Assembly (NCBI RefSeq): GCF_030540875.1 | Contig: NZ_JAUOEM010000003.1 | Span: 496,001 to 560,000, forward strand | Source of the DNA: Flavivirga amylovorans | GTDB lineage: Bacteria; Bacteroidota; Bacteroidia; Flavobacteriales; Flavobacteriaceae | Length of the DNA stretch: 64,000 nucleotides | Reading direction: 5' to 3' | In this document: positions 45,119 to 53,980 of the stretch, one piece after another | How positions within the stretch are numbered: position 1 is the stretch's first letter | Layout: every line of letters begins with the position of its first letter | Notes under the pieces: generated by a model | Told to the model about the DNA's origin: nothing | Seen by the model: the letters and a program-made list of their open reading frames with translations, nothing else | Databases searched by the model: none | Program-made: the position numbers and the translations under genes

Positions 45119-46282
45119 ATGAGTATCAAAAACAAAATAGAAGCCTTCCCTGTTTTATTTAAAAGTAATGAAGTGAAACAGATGTATTCTAGTATAGAAT
45201 ATTTTGATTTAAAAGTTGCAAATAATGTACCTCATGGAGACTTCAAATCAACCCTAAAAGATGCTTACTCTCACAGGTTAATACCTGAATATTTTACGTT
45301 AAACTTGAGAGATTCTTCTCTTAAAAGCAAAGTAATACCTCAATATAATTGGGGATATTCGATTTTATTACATACTTCAGATTCTATTGAAGGGTATATG
45401 AATCGCCAATTTAATTCAAAAAAGAGAAATATCTTTACTAGATATGTAAAACGCTTAGAATCCTGTTTTAACATAAGTTATAAAATGTTTCATGGTGATA
45501 TTTCCAAGATTGATTACGATTCTATAATGGAATCGCTTCGCCATATGATTACTCGTAGGTTTGAAGAAAGAAACGAATTGCATAAAAACTTACATGAATG
45601 GGATTATTTAGTAGAACATACTTATGCAGAAATCATTAATAATAAGGCCTCTTTATTTGTGATATATAACGAGGAAGAACCTATTGAAATATCTTTGAAT
45701 TATCATTTTGATAAAATACTTTTCAGCTATATATCGTCTTATAATATAGATTACTCAAAATTTGGTTTAGGTCATGTGGAAATCTACAAACAAGTTGAAT
45801 GGTGTGCAAACAATGATTATATCCTTTTTGAAATGGGGGTTGGCGGAATGGACTATAAAAGAAGATGGAGTAACAATATTTATAGATACAACCACTATGT
45901 TACTTATAAAAACTTAAGTATTAAATCTAAATACAAGGCAAAATTACTTATAACGAAAATCAAGATTAAAGAATATCTTAAATCTAAAGGAGTAAACGAA
46001 ATTCACTCAAAATATAATAAATACTTTACAAAGAAATCAAACTTACAAAGTAATATTACACTATCTGAAATTAAAGTAACCCATGATTTAAATGTTACTA
46101 ATTTTGAAGAAATACAGCAGCATACAATTAACACATATAGTTTTTTAAAAAAGCATATTTATAATTTTTTGTACACTACAAAAGGACATCTTAATGATGT
46201 GAAAATATACAAACACAATAAAGAGAATTCATTTTTAATCAAAGGCGAAAAAAGTTATCAAAAAGTGATATGTAACACTTAG
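45119..46282 (+). CDS. Fem/GNAT-like acyltransferase, tandem paralogue 6 of 6
   Basis: 387 aa. It has SKKRNIFTRYVKRLE (100-114), MFHGDISKIDY (123-133), RRFEERN (146-152), YNIDYSKFGLG (208-218) and MGVGGMDYKRRW (239-250), and the C-terminal module FLKKHIYNFLYTTKG. The N-terminal 50 residues do not match the other copies well. It closes the array; a 150-bp gap with a promoter-like box separates it from the next gene. Confidence 0.8.
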   Translation: MSIKNKIEAFPVLFKSNEVKQMYSSIEYFDLKVANNVPHGDFKSTLKDAYSHRLIPEYFTLNLRDSSLKSKVIPQYNWGYSILLHTSDSIEGYMNRQFNSKKRNIFTRYVKRLESCFNISYKMFHGDISKIDYDSIMESLRHMITRRFEERNELHKNLHEWDYLVEHTYAEIINNKASLFVIYNEEEPIEISLNYHFDKILFSYISSYNIDYSKFGLGHVEIYKQVEWCANNDYILFEMGVGGMDYKRRWSNNIYRYNHYVTYKNLSIKSKYKAKLLITKIKIKEYLKSKGVNEIHSKYNKYFTKKSNLQSNITLSEIKVTHDLNVTNFEEIQQHTINTYSFLKKHIYNFLYTTKGHLNDVKIYKHNKENSFLIKGEKSYQKVICNT

Positions 46283-46389
46283 TTTTTACTTTTAATCGTA
46301 TCAAAATAAAGTAATTTTCAATTTATAAGCTGTTTATCCTAAAACTCAGTAATAGAAAGAGAAAAACAAATGATAACTAATTACTTTTA

Positions 46390-46397
46390 TATATTTG
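46390..46397 (+). promoter_or_regulatory. Candidate -7 promoter box TATATTTG
   Basis: TATATTTG matches the Bacteroidota TAnnTTTG element exactly and lies 36 bp before the ATG of the GT4 gene at 46433, in the largest gap between the carrier gene and 58.9 kb. No TTTG -33 partner is found at the right distance, so support is partial. Confidence 0.33.
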
Positions 46398-46432
46398 TTA
46401 CCGCACAATTATTAGGTTAATATAACCGATTT

Positions 46433-47590
46433 ATGAAGAATAAAATTATTAGAGTTACTACAGTTCCTTTATCGTTAAGCGGTTTATTACAGGGGCAATT
46501 AAAGTTTATGTCTAACTATTTTGACATTTTAGCTGTGTCGTCAAAAGGAAAAGACAATGCGTTAGCAAGAGTTTCGGAGTATGAAAACGTTCCAACCGTC
46601 GCGGTTGAAATGACAAGAAAAATAACACCTTTTAAAGATCTTCATGCCGTATGGCAATTATATAAATTATTTAAAAAAGAAAAACCTTTTATAGTACATT
46701 CTCATACGCCAAAAGCAGGTACGTTATCTATGCTTGCAGCAAAACTGGCAAGGGTACCGCATAGATTACACACTATAGCAGGTCTACCTTTAGTTGAAGC
46801 CACAGGCTTTAAACGATTCATCCTTAATCTGGTTGAAAAAATAACTTATAAATGTGCTACCAAAATATACCCAAATTCTTATGGATTAGTAGATATTATT
46901 ATAGAGCATAATTTTACAAATAAAGAAAAACTTAAAGTTATAGCAAACGGGAGCTCTAATGGCATCGACACCTCCTATTTTGATCCAACAATCTTTAATG
47001 ATGAAGTTAAAAAACTTGAGCTTAAGGCAAGCTTACATATATCTGAAGATGATTTTGTATTTGTATATACAGGCAGATTAGTTACAGATAAAGGTATAAA
47101 CGAATTAATGGTCGCTTTTGATAAAATAAGCAAAGAACACAAAAAGATAAAACTACTACTGGTAGGAACCTATGAAAATGAATTAGATCCGCTTTTACCA
47201 AAATCAATGAACATCATAGAAAATAATAAAAATGTCGCTTGTACCGGATGGGTAGATGATGTAAGGCCTTATTTTGCAATATCAAATGCCTTAATCTTTC
47301 CTAGTTACCGTGAAGGCTTTCCTAATGTAGTTATGCAATCTGGGGCTATGGAATTACCAAGTGTTGTTACAAACATTAATGGTTGCAATGAAATAATTGA
47401 ACATAAAAAACATGGGTTCATTATTCCTGTAAAAGATGACAAAGCAATCTATGATTCTATGAACTATATATTATCACATCAAGAGGAAGTTGCAAAAATG
47501 GGATTACAATCTAGAGCAAATATAGTTTCAAAATTTGAACGAAAAAGAGTTTGGGAAGCTTTACTTTCTGAATATCAAAATTTAGAATAA
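46433..47590 (+). CDS. Family 4 glycosyltransferase (PglA-like)
   Basis: GT-B glycosyltransferase of 385 aa. HSHTPKAGTLSMLAAKLARV (89-108) and HTIAGLPL are typical of the PglA-like group that often adds the second sugar after a PglC-type initiating transferase. FVYTGRLVTDKGINELM, LLLVGTYENE and FPSYREGFPNVVMQSGAM form the donor domain; in the last, the usual second Glu of the E-x7-E motif is replaced (S-G-A-M). A PglC-like transferase gene lies 2.5 kb downstream, which supports this role. Confidence 0.9.
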   Translation: MKNKIIRVTTVPLSLSGLLQGQLKFMSNYFDILAVSSKGKDNALARVSEYENVPTVAVEMTRKITPFKDLHAVWQLYKLFKKEKPFIVHSHTPKAGTLSMLAAKLARVPHRLHTIAGLPLVEATGFKRFILNLVEKITYKCATKIYPNSYGLVDIIIEHNFTNKEKLKVIANGSSNGIDTSYFDPTIFNDEVKKLELKASLHISEDDFVFVYTGRLVTDKGINELMVAFDKISKEHKKIKLLLVGTYENELDPLLPKSMNIIENNKNVACTGWVDDVRPYFAISNALIFPSYREGFPNVVMQSGAMELPSVVTNINGCNEIIEHKKHGFIIPVKDDKAIYDSMNYILSHQEEVAKMGLQSRANIVSKFERKRVWEALLSEYQNLE

Positions 47591-47628
47591 ATTACAGTCA
47601 GTTATTAGTTAAATATAATAAACTTATT

Positions 47629-48672
47629 ATGGCTTCGAAACTTAAACTCCTAGGGGTCTTTTTTAAAGATAAAAACAAAAAAGGATGGTTAAGAATATTT
47701 AAAGAGTTACTACATTTTGCATGGATAAAAAAAGAAATCCCTATTGACTATATTAGAAAATTTTTATATAGAAAAGAAATTACAGATTATAAAAATTATT
47801 TAAGTCTAAAGGAATATGTTAGTATTATTGAATCACCAAAAATGCTCATTCCAGAAATTGCCTCTATTACAGATAATAAATTAAGTTTTTCGCTTTATTG
47901 CAGAGAAAACAAGTTGCCTAGCCCTAAACTTATAAGCTATAACTTAAGAAATACTTTTTTTTCAAACGATACAATTGTTTTAATAAATACGAAATCAGAA
48001 CTTCATTCTTTTTTCAAAAACGTTTTATTTAAAAGTCATAAAAAGAAATTATTTTTAAAACCCTTAGACAGTTCCGGAGGTAAGGGCTGTATCCTCTTAG
48101 AGGAGGTAAACTTGAAAAACCAAATAGAAGAATTTAGTGAAGCTTTATTAAAAAATAGTTATGTCCATCAAGAAATTGTAATTCAACACCCAGTTATAAG
48201 TAAGATATATTCAAGTTCTGTAAATACATTAAGAATTGACACGTATATAGATCAACAACAAAATATCTATGTATTATCGGCACTCATGCGCTTCGGAATT
48301 GGAGGCAGTTTTATAGACAATGCTAGTTCTGGAGGCCTTTACGTTTCTGTGAATATAGATACAGGAGAGCTTAAAGGAAAAGGTTGGCAAGACATTGCTA
48401 AAGGAGGGCATGAATTTGCTGAGCACCCAGACTCTAAAACTATTTTAAATGGATATGCAATACCTTTTGTGACAGAATCTTGTGATTTGGTAAAAATAGC
48501 ATGTAAAAGCTTGCCAAATAGAATTGTTGGCTGGGATGTTGCTATTACTGTAGATGGGCCAATAATTATTGAATGTAATTACGGACCATCCTTACATATG
48601 ACAGATGTTGCTTATGGGGGGTATTGTAAGCATGAAAAAATTCAAGAAATTTTAAAAGAAATTAAAAACTAA
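47629..48672 (+). CDS. Sugar-transfer-associated ATP-grasp ligase
   Basis: A 347-aa ATP-grasp enzyme of the sugar-transfer-associated subfamily found in polysaccharide loci. ATP-binding motifs are FLKPLDSSGGKG (about 143-154), IVIQHPVISKIY, VNTLRIDTY and the metal/ATP site IIIECNYGPSLHM near the C-terminus. ATP-grasp enzymes join a carboxylate, through an acylphosphate, to an amine or thiol. Here that could mean attaching an amino acid to a sugar acid such as the HexNAcA made in the first operon. That role is inference; the fold assignment is good. It is followed 2 bp later by the CapK-like gene. Confidence 0.85.
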   Translation: MASKLKLLGVFFKDKNKKGWLRIFKELLHFAWIKKEIPIDYIRKFLYRKEITDYKNYLSLKEYVSIIESPKMLIPEIASITDNKLSFSLYCRENKLPSPKLISYNLRNTFFSNDTIVLINTKSELHSFFKNVLFKSHKKKLFLKPLDSSGGKGCILLEEVNLKNQIEEFSEALLKNSYVHQEIVIQHPVISKIYSSSVNTLRIDTYIDQQQNIYVLSALMRFGIGGSFIDNASSGGLYVSVNIDTGELKGKGWQDIAKGGHEFAEHPDSKTILNGYAIPFVTESCDLVKIACKSLPNRIVGWDVAITVDGPIIIECNYGPSLHMTDVAYGGYCKHEKIQEILKEIKN

Positions 48673-48673
48673 A

Positions 48674-49987
48674 ATGAAATTAGTATTATCAATACTTGAG
48701 CATGTAAGATTTGTATTATTCTGGCATTTAGACGTACTAAATGGAGCAAAAATAAGCAGACACTATAGGAACATCTCGTTTATTTTGGAAAATTTCTCAT
48801 CACCTAAATCAAAGGCTCTGAGAGAAAAAAATTTAAAGAATTTATTAAATCATGCAAATAAGCATACTGTATTCTATAAAGATTTTATAAAATTAGAAGA
48901 CTTCCCAGTAATCAATAAGAATATTTTAAGAGCTCGCATTAAAGAATTTAAATCGAGTCGTTTTATAAATAAAAAAACAAGAGTAGTATCAACAAGTGGT
49001 TCAACCGGTAGTGCATTAAAAATCAATCAAAATCAAAGTAAAGTTGCTAGAAATACTGCTGATTCTATTTACTTTGGAAAATTAGCGGGTTTTAAGGTTG
49101 GATATAAGCTTTTATATTTAAGACACTGGGACGATCTCTTAAGAAAGCCTTTATTTACAAAATTCGCACAGAATATTGAAGAGTTGGAAGTTGTTAATCT
49201 TAATGATTCATATATAGAAAGCATCATAAATAAAATTAAGAACGATAAATCCTCAAAAGGTTGGTTAGGATATGCATCTGGGTATGAACTTATATGTAAG
49301 TATCTTGATAAAACAAAATCTAAACCTGTAAACAGTTATGTGAAATCAATTGTAGCAATGTCTGAAGGTCTTAATAAATATACAAAAAGATCTATGCAGA
49401 AATATTTTAATGCAGATGTAGTTTCTAGATACTCAAATACTGAAAACGGGATAATAGCACAGCAAAAAATAAATAGTGATAGTTTCACAATAAATTGGGC
49501 AAGTTTTTATGTAGAGATCTTTAAACTAGATGAGGATGTTCCAGTGACAAATGGTGAAGCAGGAAGAATAATTATTACTGATTTACATAATTATGCGATA
49601 CCTTTAATACGCTATGATACTGGTGATGTAGGAACTATTAACCACGAGGCTACCCCTCCTTTACTAAAAAATATAGAAGGAAGAAAAGCTGATGTTATAT
49701 ATAATACAAAAGGAGACATCGTTTCCTCATTTATAGTTGCTAATGTGGTGGAATATGAAGGTGTCATCCAAGGGCAACTAATTCAAGAAACTCAAAAGGG
49801 CTATTTATTAAAACTTAATATTACTAACAAATTTAAACAAGAAGTCGATATCATTAATGAATTTAAAAGTTATTTAGGTAATGATGCAGAAATAAAAATT
49901 GTTTATGTAGATGAGATACCACTACTCTCTTCGGGAAAAAGAAAAGCTACAGTTAATAATTATTCAAATAATAACTTTAGCGATTAA
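48674..49987 (+). CDS. CapK/PaaK-like adenylate-forming enzyme
   Basis: Adenylate-forming protein of 437 aa related to phenylacetate-CoA ligase and to CapK of capsule loci. STSGSTGSALKI (106-117) is the P-loop, SRYSNTENG (about 254-262) occupies the place of the YGxTE motif, and RYDTGDVG (about 313-320) and SSGKRKATVNNY (C-terminal lysine region) are present. CapK proteins occur widely in polysaccharide clusters with uncertain substrates. Overlapping functions with the ATP-grasp gene 2 bp upstream suggest a two-enzyme acylation step. No carrier gene is adjacent. Confidence 0.85.
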   Translation: MKLVLSILEHVRFVLFWHLDVLNGAKISRHYRNISFILENFSSPKSKALREKNLKNLLNHANKHTVFYKDFIKLEDFPVINKNILRARIKEFKSSRFINKKTRVVSTSGSTGSALKINQNQSKVARNTADSIYFGKLAGFKVGYKLLYLRHWDDLLRKPLFTKFAQNIEELEVVNLNDSYIESIINKIKNDKSSKGWLGYASGYELICKYLDKTKSKPVNSYVKSIVAMSEGLNKYTKRSMQKYFNADVVSRYSNTENGIIAQQKINSDSFTINWASFYVEIFKLDEDVPVTNGEAGRIIITDLHNYAIPLIRYDTGDVGTINHEATPPLLKNIEGRKADVIYNTKGDIVSSFIVANVVEYEGVIQGQLIQETQKGYLLKLNITNKFKQEVDIINEFKSYLGNDAEIKIVYVDEIPLLSSGKRKATVNNYSNNNFSD

Positions 49988-50121
49988 GTAAATTAACACC
50001 TCAACGATAAAAGAATGAAAAAGAACGGAATTAACAATTTCGAAGGTATTAGTTTTATATATAATTATATATTTGGTTCTAAATTAATAGCAACGAATAG
50101 AGTATAATTAAACCATATAGT

Positions 50122-50730
50122 TTGTATAAAATTATCTTTAAAAGATTATTCGACTTTTTTTTTGCCATTTTCGGGATAATTCTATTTTCGCCATTACTAA
50201 TAACGATTACTTTTTTTTTGTTTGTATCTAATAACGGAAGTGTCTTTTTTCTACAAAAAAGACCAGGGAAAAATGAAAAAATTTTCCGTATTATTAAATA
50301 TAAAACCATGAATGATAAAAAAAATGAAAATGGACACCTATTGCCAGATTGTGATAGACTAACCAAATTCGGTAATATTCTAAGAAAAACATCTTTAGAT
50401 GAACTTCCGCAACTCATAAATGTTTTAATAGGCAATATGAGTTTTATTGGCCCTAGACCTTTGTTAATACGCTATTTACCTTATTATACTAAATTTGAAA
50501 AAAAGAGACATAGTGTAAGACCTGGTATTACAGGTTTAGCGCAAATATCAGGCAGAAACTTATTAGATTGGGATAGTAGGCTAAAAAAAGATATAGAATA
50601 TGTTGAAAACTTAAGTTTTTTACTTGACTTAAATATATTTCTTAAAACTATAAAGAAAGTAATAACATCAAAAGATGTTGTCGCCATTCCAAATTCAGTT
50701 ATAGAAGATTTAGATGCAAACAGAAAATAA
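50122..50730 (+). CDS. PglC-like phosphoglycosyl transferase
   Basis: Initiating transferase that places a sugar-1-phosphate on undecaprenyl phosphate. It is 202 aa with the membrane hairpin at about 8-34, IKYKTM (58-63), the catalytic Asp93-Glu94 in DELPQL, IGPRPLL (109-115) and RPGITGLAQISGR. The frame opens with TTG at 50122 (M-Y-K-x-x-F-K-R-x-F-D is the family start), which is preferred because no ATG precedes the reentrant helix. Its end overlaps the formyltransferase gene by 17 bp. It is one of three such enzymes in the window; the others are at 30 and 54975. Confidence 0.92.
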   Translation: MYKIIFKRLFDFFFAIFGIILFSPLLITITFFLFVSNNGSVFFLQKRPGKNEKIFRIIKYKTMNDKKNENGHLLPDCDRLTKFGNILRKTSLDELPQLINVLIGNMSFIGPRPLLIRYLPYYTKFEKKRHSVRPGITGLAQISGRNLLDWDSRLKKDIEYVENLSFLLDLNIFLKTIKKVITSKDVVAIPNSVIEDLDANRK

Positions 50731-51313
50731 TATTAATTGGGCTATTTTAGTTACTGGTTGGGGTAGAAATGCCAGAGATACAATTGAAGCTTTTCATAAA
50801 GGAAAATTAAAAAAATCTTCTATAAAATTAGTTGTTTATGAAGAAGAACCATGCGGTGCAAAAGAGCTAGCTGAAAAATATGGCATTGAAACTCTAAAAC
50901 TAGTAAAGTCAAACTTTTCAAGCTTAATAAGCTACCAAAAAGTACTAATTGAAGAAATGCAGAAAAGGGATATTGACTATATATTCATGTTAAATTACAA
51001 ATACTACATAAAGAAGGAAATGTTATTAGCTTTTCCTAATAGAATTATTAATATTCATCCGTCATTATTCCCTAGTTTTTTAGCAACAAAAACAGCAATA
51101 CAAGATGCGATAGATTATGGTGTAAAAGTAACAGGTATTACAACTCATATAATTGATCATAATATTGATCAAGGAATTATACTTTGCCAAAAAGCTATCA
51201 AAGTTAAAAATAAAGATGTATTTAATTCACTTTACAAAAAATTCGCCAAAGAAGGGATAAAAATAATAAAAAAGACAATACGTAAAATTGAAAAAGAACA
51301 TTTTAAAAATTAA
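50714..51313 (+). CDS. PurN-like formyltransferase
   Basis: Formyltransferase fold of 199 aa, using 10-formyl-tetrahydrofolate to formylate an amine. The catalytic set is intact: Asn113 and His115 in INIHPSLFP (112-120) and Asp152 in HNIDQGIIL. GVKVTGITTHIID is the family middle motif. The N-terminal GWGRNARDTIEAF replaces the phosphate-binding start of true PurN, and the position in the glycan cluster argues against purine synthesis. A formylated amino sugar (as with VioF or QdtF-type enzymes) or formylated amino acid is the likely product. The ATG is inside the upstream transferase gene. Confidence 0.88.
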   Translation: MQTENNINWAILVTGWGRNARDTIEAFHKGKLKKSSIKLVVYEEEPCGAKELAEKYGIETLKLVKSNFSSLISYQKVLIEEMQKRDIDYIFMLNYKYYIKKEMLLAFPNRIINIHPSLFPSFLATKTAIQDAIDYGVKVTGITTHIIDHNIDQGIILCQKAIKVKNKDVFNSLYKKFAKEGIKIIKKTIRKIEKEHFKN

Positions 51314-51358
51314 AAATATAACAGTTTTTAGCGCAACTATTTTTAATATGATAATTTG

Positions 51359-52456
51359 ATGAACAAAAAAATAACGGTCGAAGGTTTAACTAAAAAAATG
51401 CTACAAGTTGCCATCGATCATAATACATATTGGAGGAATGGTCTTGCTCCTTTACCAAAGAGTAAAGCAATTTGGTTATTGAATAATCCACGAATTGAAG
51501 ATAATGATTATTGTTGTTTAATTGCTCAGGAAGGCGAAAAAATTATTTCTTTCATTTACATGATACCTGATTTTTTGAATACAAGAAATAGCTTGCCTAG
51601 AAAAGTCTATTGGATGATTTTATGGTGGGTACACCCAAAGTATGAAAAAACAGTTCTTGGTACTTATGCTTTTTCTGAAGCATTAAAATTAGCTGATAAT
51701 AAAATAATAATAAAATCGTATGCAGAACATGTTTCTGATTTTTATGAAAAACAACCTTTTACTGTAATAGCTTCAAGATTAAGGTATACCATATTTTTAA
51801 GTGTAGACCCTTCTATGCTAGTTGGAAGATTTAAATTTTTAAAGCCGTTTAGATACTTTCTTGATAGATTTGATTACATCGTAGCCACAATTATAAATAA
51901 AATTAATCATAATAAGCTGAAGAAAAACGCTAAAGACCTTATATACGATTATATAAACGAATTAGATGAAGATATATGGGATTTTATTGAGCCTTTATGC
52001 AAAAACGATTTAATTTTCAAATCGAAAGAATATATAAATTGGCAAATAGATAATAAACAGTATACCCAATTTGTTGTACCGGGAAAACAACAATATAAAT
52101 CTTTAGAAACAGGTATTAGTAACAATATATACGGACACAGTTTAAAAATTATTAAAGGCAAAGAAATCATAGGTTTTTTATCTTATATAATAAATTATAA
52201 TGAATTTAATGTAAAATATTTTATAGTTGAAAAAGAAAAAAATTACGATTTATGTATAGATGCATTAATCCATAATTTTATTAAAAAGAAAACTAAATTT
52301 ATATTTACAGATGATGCCAAACTAGCAGAAAATATAAGAAAACGTTTTTTTACCGTTTTTACCCATAAAGCTGTAAAAAAGGGATTAGCACATAATAGTT
52401 TAGAATTAAATCTTGAAAAAATAAATCTTTTAAATAGAGATGGTCATTTTTACTAA
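51359..52456 (+). CDS. GNAT-fold acyltransferase-like protein of unknown function
   Basis: A 365-aa protein whose first half has a GNAT-like pattern: CCLIAQEGEKIISFIYMIP (strand pair), then WWVHPKYEKTVLGTYAFSEA, matching the acetyl-CoA-binding motif (V-x-P-x-x-x-x-x-G). The second half looks like another, degenerate GNAT domain with EIIGFLSYIINYNEF. The frame extends 3 bp upstream to a TTG, but the ATG at 51359 is preferred. It lies between the formyltransferase and the second adenylation gene and may acylate an amino sugar. It is not closely related to the six-gene array. Confidence 0.65.
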   Translation: MNKKITVEGLTKKMLQVAIDHNTYWRNGLAPLPKSKAIWLLNNPRIEDNDYCCLIAQEGEKIISFIYMIPDFLNTRNSLPRKVYWMILWWVHPKYEKTVLGTYAFSEALKLADNKIIIKSYAEHVSDFYEKQPFTVIASRLRYTIFLSVDPSMLVGRFKFLKPFRYFLDRFDYIVATIINKINHNKLKKNAKDLIYDYINELDEDIWDFIEPLCKNDLIFKSKEYINWQIDNKQYTQFVVPGKQQYKSLETGISNNIYGHSLKIIKGKEIIGFLSYIINYNEFNVKYFIVEKEKNYDLCIDALIHNFIKKKTKFIFTDDAKLAENIRKRFFTVFTHKAVKKGLAHNSLELNLEKINLLNRDGHFY

Positions 52457-52479
52457 TGATAATTGTAATGAAATATTAA

Positions 52480-53976
52480 ATGAGATTTATAAAAAACATA
52501 CAAAATTCAATAAAACACAATAGTAGCCGCAATGTGCTTTGTATAAATAATACATATTTCACATATAAAGATTTTGAGATTGAAGTAAAAAAAATCAGAT
52601 ATGCCATTGTTAACACTATTGAAACTTCAGAAAAACTAATTGGTTTAGTAACTAACGATGATATACAAACGTATGCAAGTATAATAGCACTTTGGTTAGA
52701 AGGAAAGGCATATGTTCCAGTAAACCCAGATACTCCTCTAGACAGAAATTATTATATTTTTGAGTTAACAAAAACCAAGTATGTAATTGATTCTACTAAA
52801 GAATCAATTTATAAAGATTATAAAGTCATTAATTCTAGTACATTACAAGATCTTTATCAAGACCTAAATCCAAAAGATTTTTCTGGAGATAATTTAGCTT
52901 ATATTTTATTTACCTCTGGTACAACTGGTGTTCCTAAAGGAGTACCTATCACATTTAATAATGTCGAAGCACTTGTAGATGCTATAGATGCCGAACCAGA
53001 ATTTAATCTAAATAATGAAGACAGATGCCTTCAAATGTTTGAGTTAACGTTTGATTTTTCTATTGTCACCTATTTATTCCCTTTATTGGCAGGTTCCTGT
53101 ATGTACACCATACCTAAGGGAACAATGAAATATTTTTATATTTTCAAACTCATCAAAGAAAAAAAGCTCACAGTGCTTACTATGGTTCCTTCCATAATAA
53201 ACTATTTGCGTCCTTATTTTCCCGAAATTAATGAACCATCTGTAAGATATTGTAGCTTCGGAGGAGGTGCATTGCATAGTGATATAGCAAAAGAATGGAG
53301 TGATTGCCTTCCAAATTGTAAAATATTTAATTATTATGGACCAACAGAGTTCACAGTTTATAGTGGTTTTTACCCATACCAAAAAGAAACACATACAAAG
53401 GCTTATAATGGAATAATTGCAATTGGAACACCTCAAAAACACACATTATATCTTATAGTTAACGAAAATAATGAAGAAGTGCCTATTGGAGAAACTGGAG
53501 AACTTTGTTTAGGCGGTCCACAAATAACACCAGGTTATTGGGAAAATGAAGAAAGAAATAAGCAAAGCTTTTTTATTAGAAACGAGAATGGAAAAAAGAT
53601 AAGGTATTATAAAACGGGAGATTTATGCATAAAAGATAAAGACAATGATTTTCTTTATGTAGGTAGAGCCGATTTCCAAGTAAAAATAAGAGGCTATCGT
53701 GTAGAACTATCAGAAATTGAGTTTCATGCTAAAACCAAATCAGAAAAAAAGATTAACATGGTAGCGCTAGATATATATAATGAACTTGGGAACGCTGAAT
53801 TAGGACTTGCAATCGAATCTGACACTTTTGATACTAGTGACATCTTTGAATATATGAAAACTAAAATGCCAAGTTATATGATTCCGATGCACGTTAGGTT
53901 CATTAAAGAGTTTCCACACAGCATAAATGGCAAAATTGATAGAAAAGAATTAAAAAAACATTTCGATATAAATTAA
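52480..53976 (+). CDS. Stand-alone adenylation enzyme (DltA-like), copy 2
   Basis: 498-aa A domain, paralogous over its whole length to the protein at 32865. FTSGTTGVPKGVP (about 145-157), NYYGPTEFTVY, YYKTGDLC, GYRVELSEIE and the C-terminal catalytic lysine in NGKIDRKEL are intact. Differences at the substrate-pocket positions around ALHSDIAKEW and FGGGALHS (GEALPLD in copy 1) suggest a different acid is activated. It is followed 4 bp later by its own carrier gene but has no adjacent MBOAT gene, so its acyl group may go to a cytoplasmic acyltransferase. Confidence 0.9.
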   Translation: MRFIKNIQNSIKHNSSRNVLCINNTYFTYKDFEIEVKKIRYAIVNTIETSEKLIGLVTNDDIQTYASIIALWLEGKAYVPVNPDTPLDRNYYIFELTKTKYVIDSTKESIYKDYKVINSSTLQDLYQDLNPKDFSGDNLAYILFTSGTTGVPKGVPITFNNVEALVDAIDAEPEFNLNNEDRCLQMFELTFDFSIVTYLFPLLAGSCMYTIPKGTMKYFYIFKLIKEKKLTVLTMVPSIINYLRPYFPEINEPSVRYCSFGGGALHSDIAKEWSDCLPNCKIFNYYGPTEFTVYSGFYPYQKETHTKAYNGIIAIGTPQKHTLYLIVNENNEEVPIGETGELCLGGPQITPGYWENEERNKQSFFIRNENGKKIRYYKTGDLCIKDKDNDFLYVGRADFQVKIRGYRVELSEIEFHAKTKSEKKINMVALDIYNELGNAELGLAIESDTFDTSDIFEYMKTKMPSYMIPMHVRFIKEFPHSINGKIDRKELKKHFDIN

Positions 53977-53980
53977 GATT

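Noticed and set aside
39392-46282. CRISPR-like or satellite repeat array
   Set aside because: The similarity is between six full-length protein-coding genes, not short regularly spaced DNA repeats.
39392-46282. Peptidoglycan interpeptide bridge enzymes (true FemX/FemA/FemB)
   Set aside because: The fold resemblance is real, but the six genes sit in a polysaccharide cluster of a probable Gram-negative; direct peptidoglycan function is not supported.
50015-50107. 30-codon frame between the CapK-like and PglC-like genes
   Set aside because: It has an ATG (start MKKNGINNFEG) but no recognisable features; too short in AT-rich DNA to accept without conservation.
50714-51313. Purine-synthesis PurN
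   Set aside because: Catalytic residues match, but the nucleotide-phosphate region differs and the gene overlaps a sugar transferase gene in a glycan operon.
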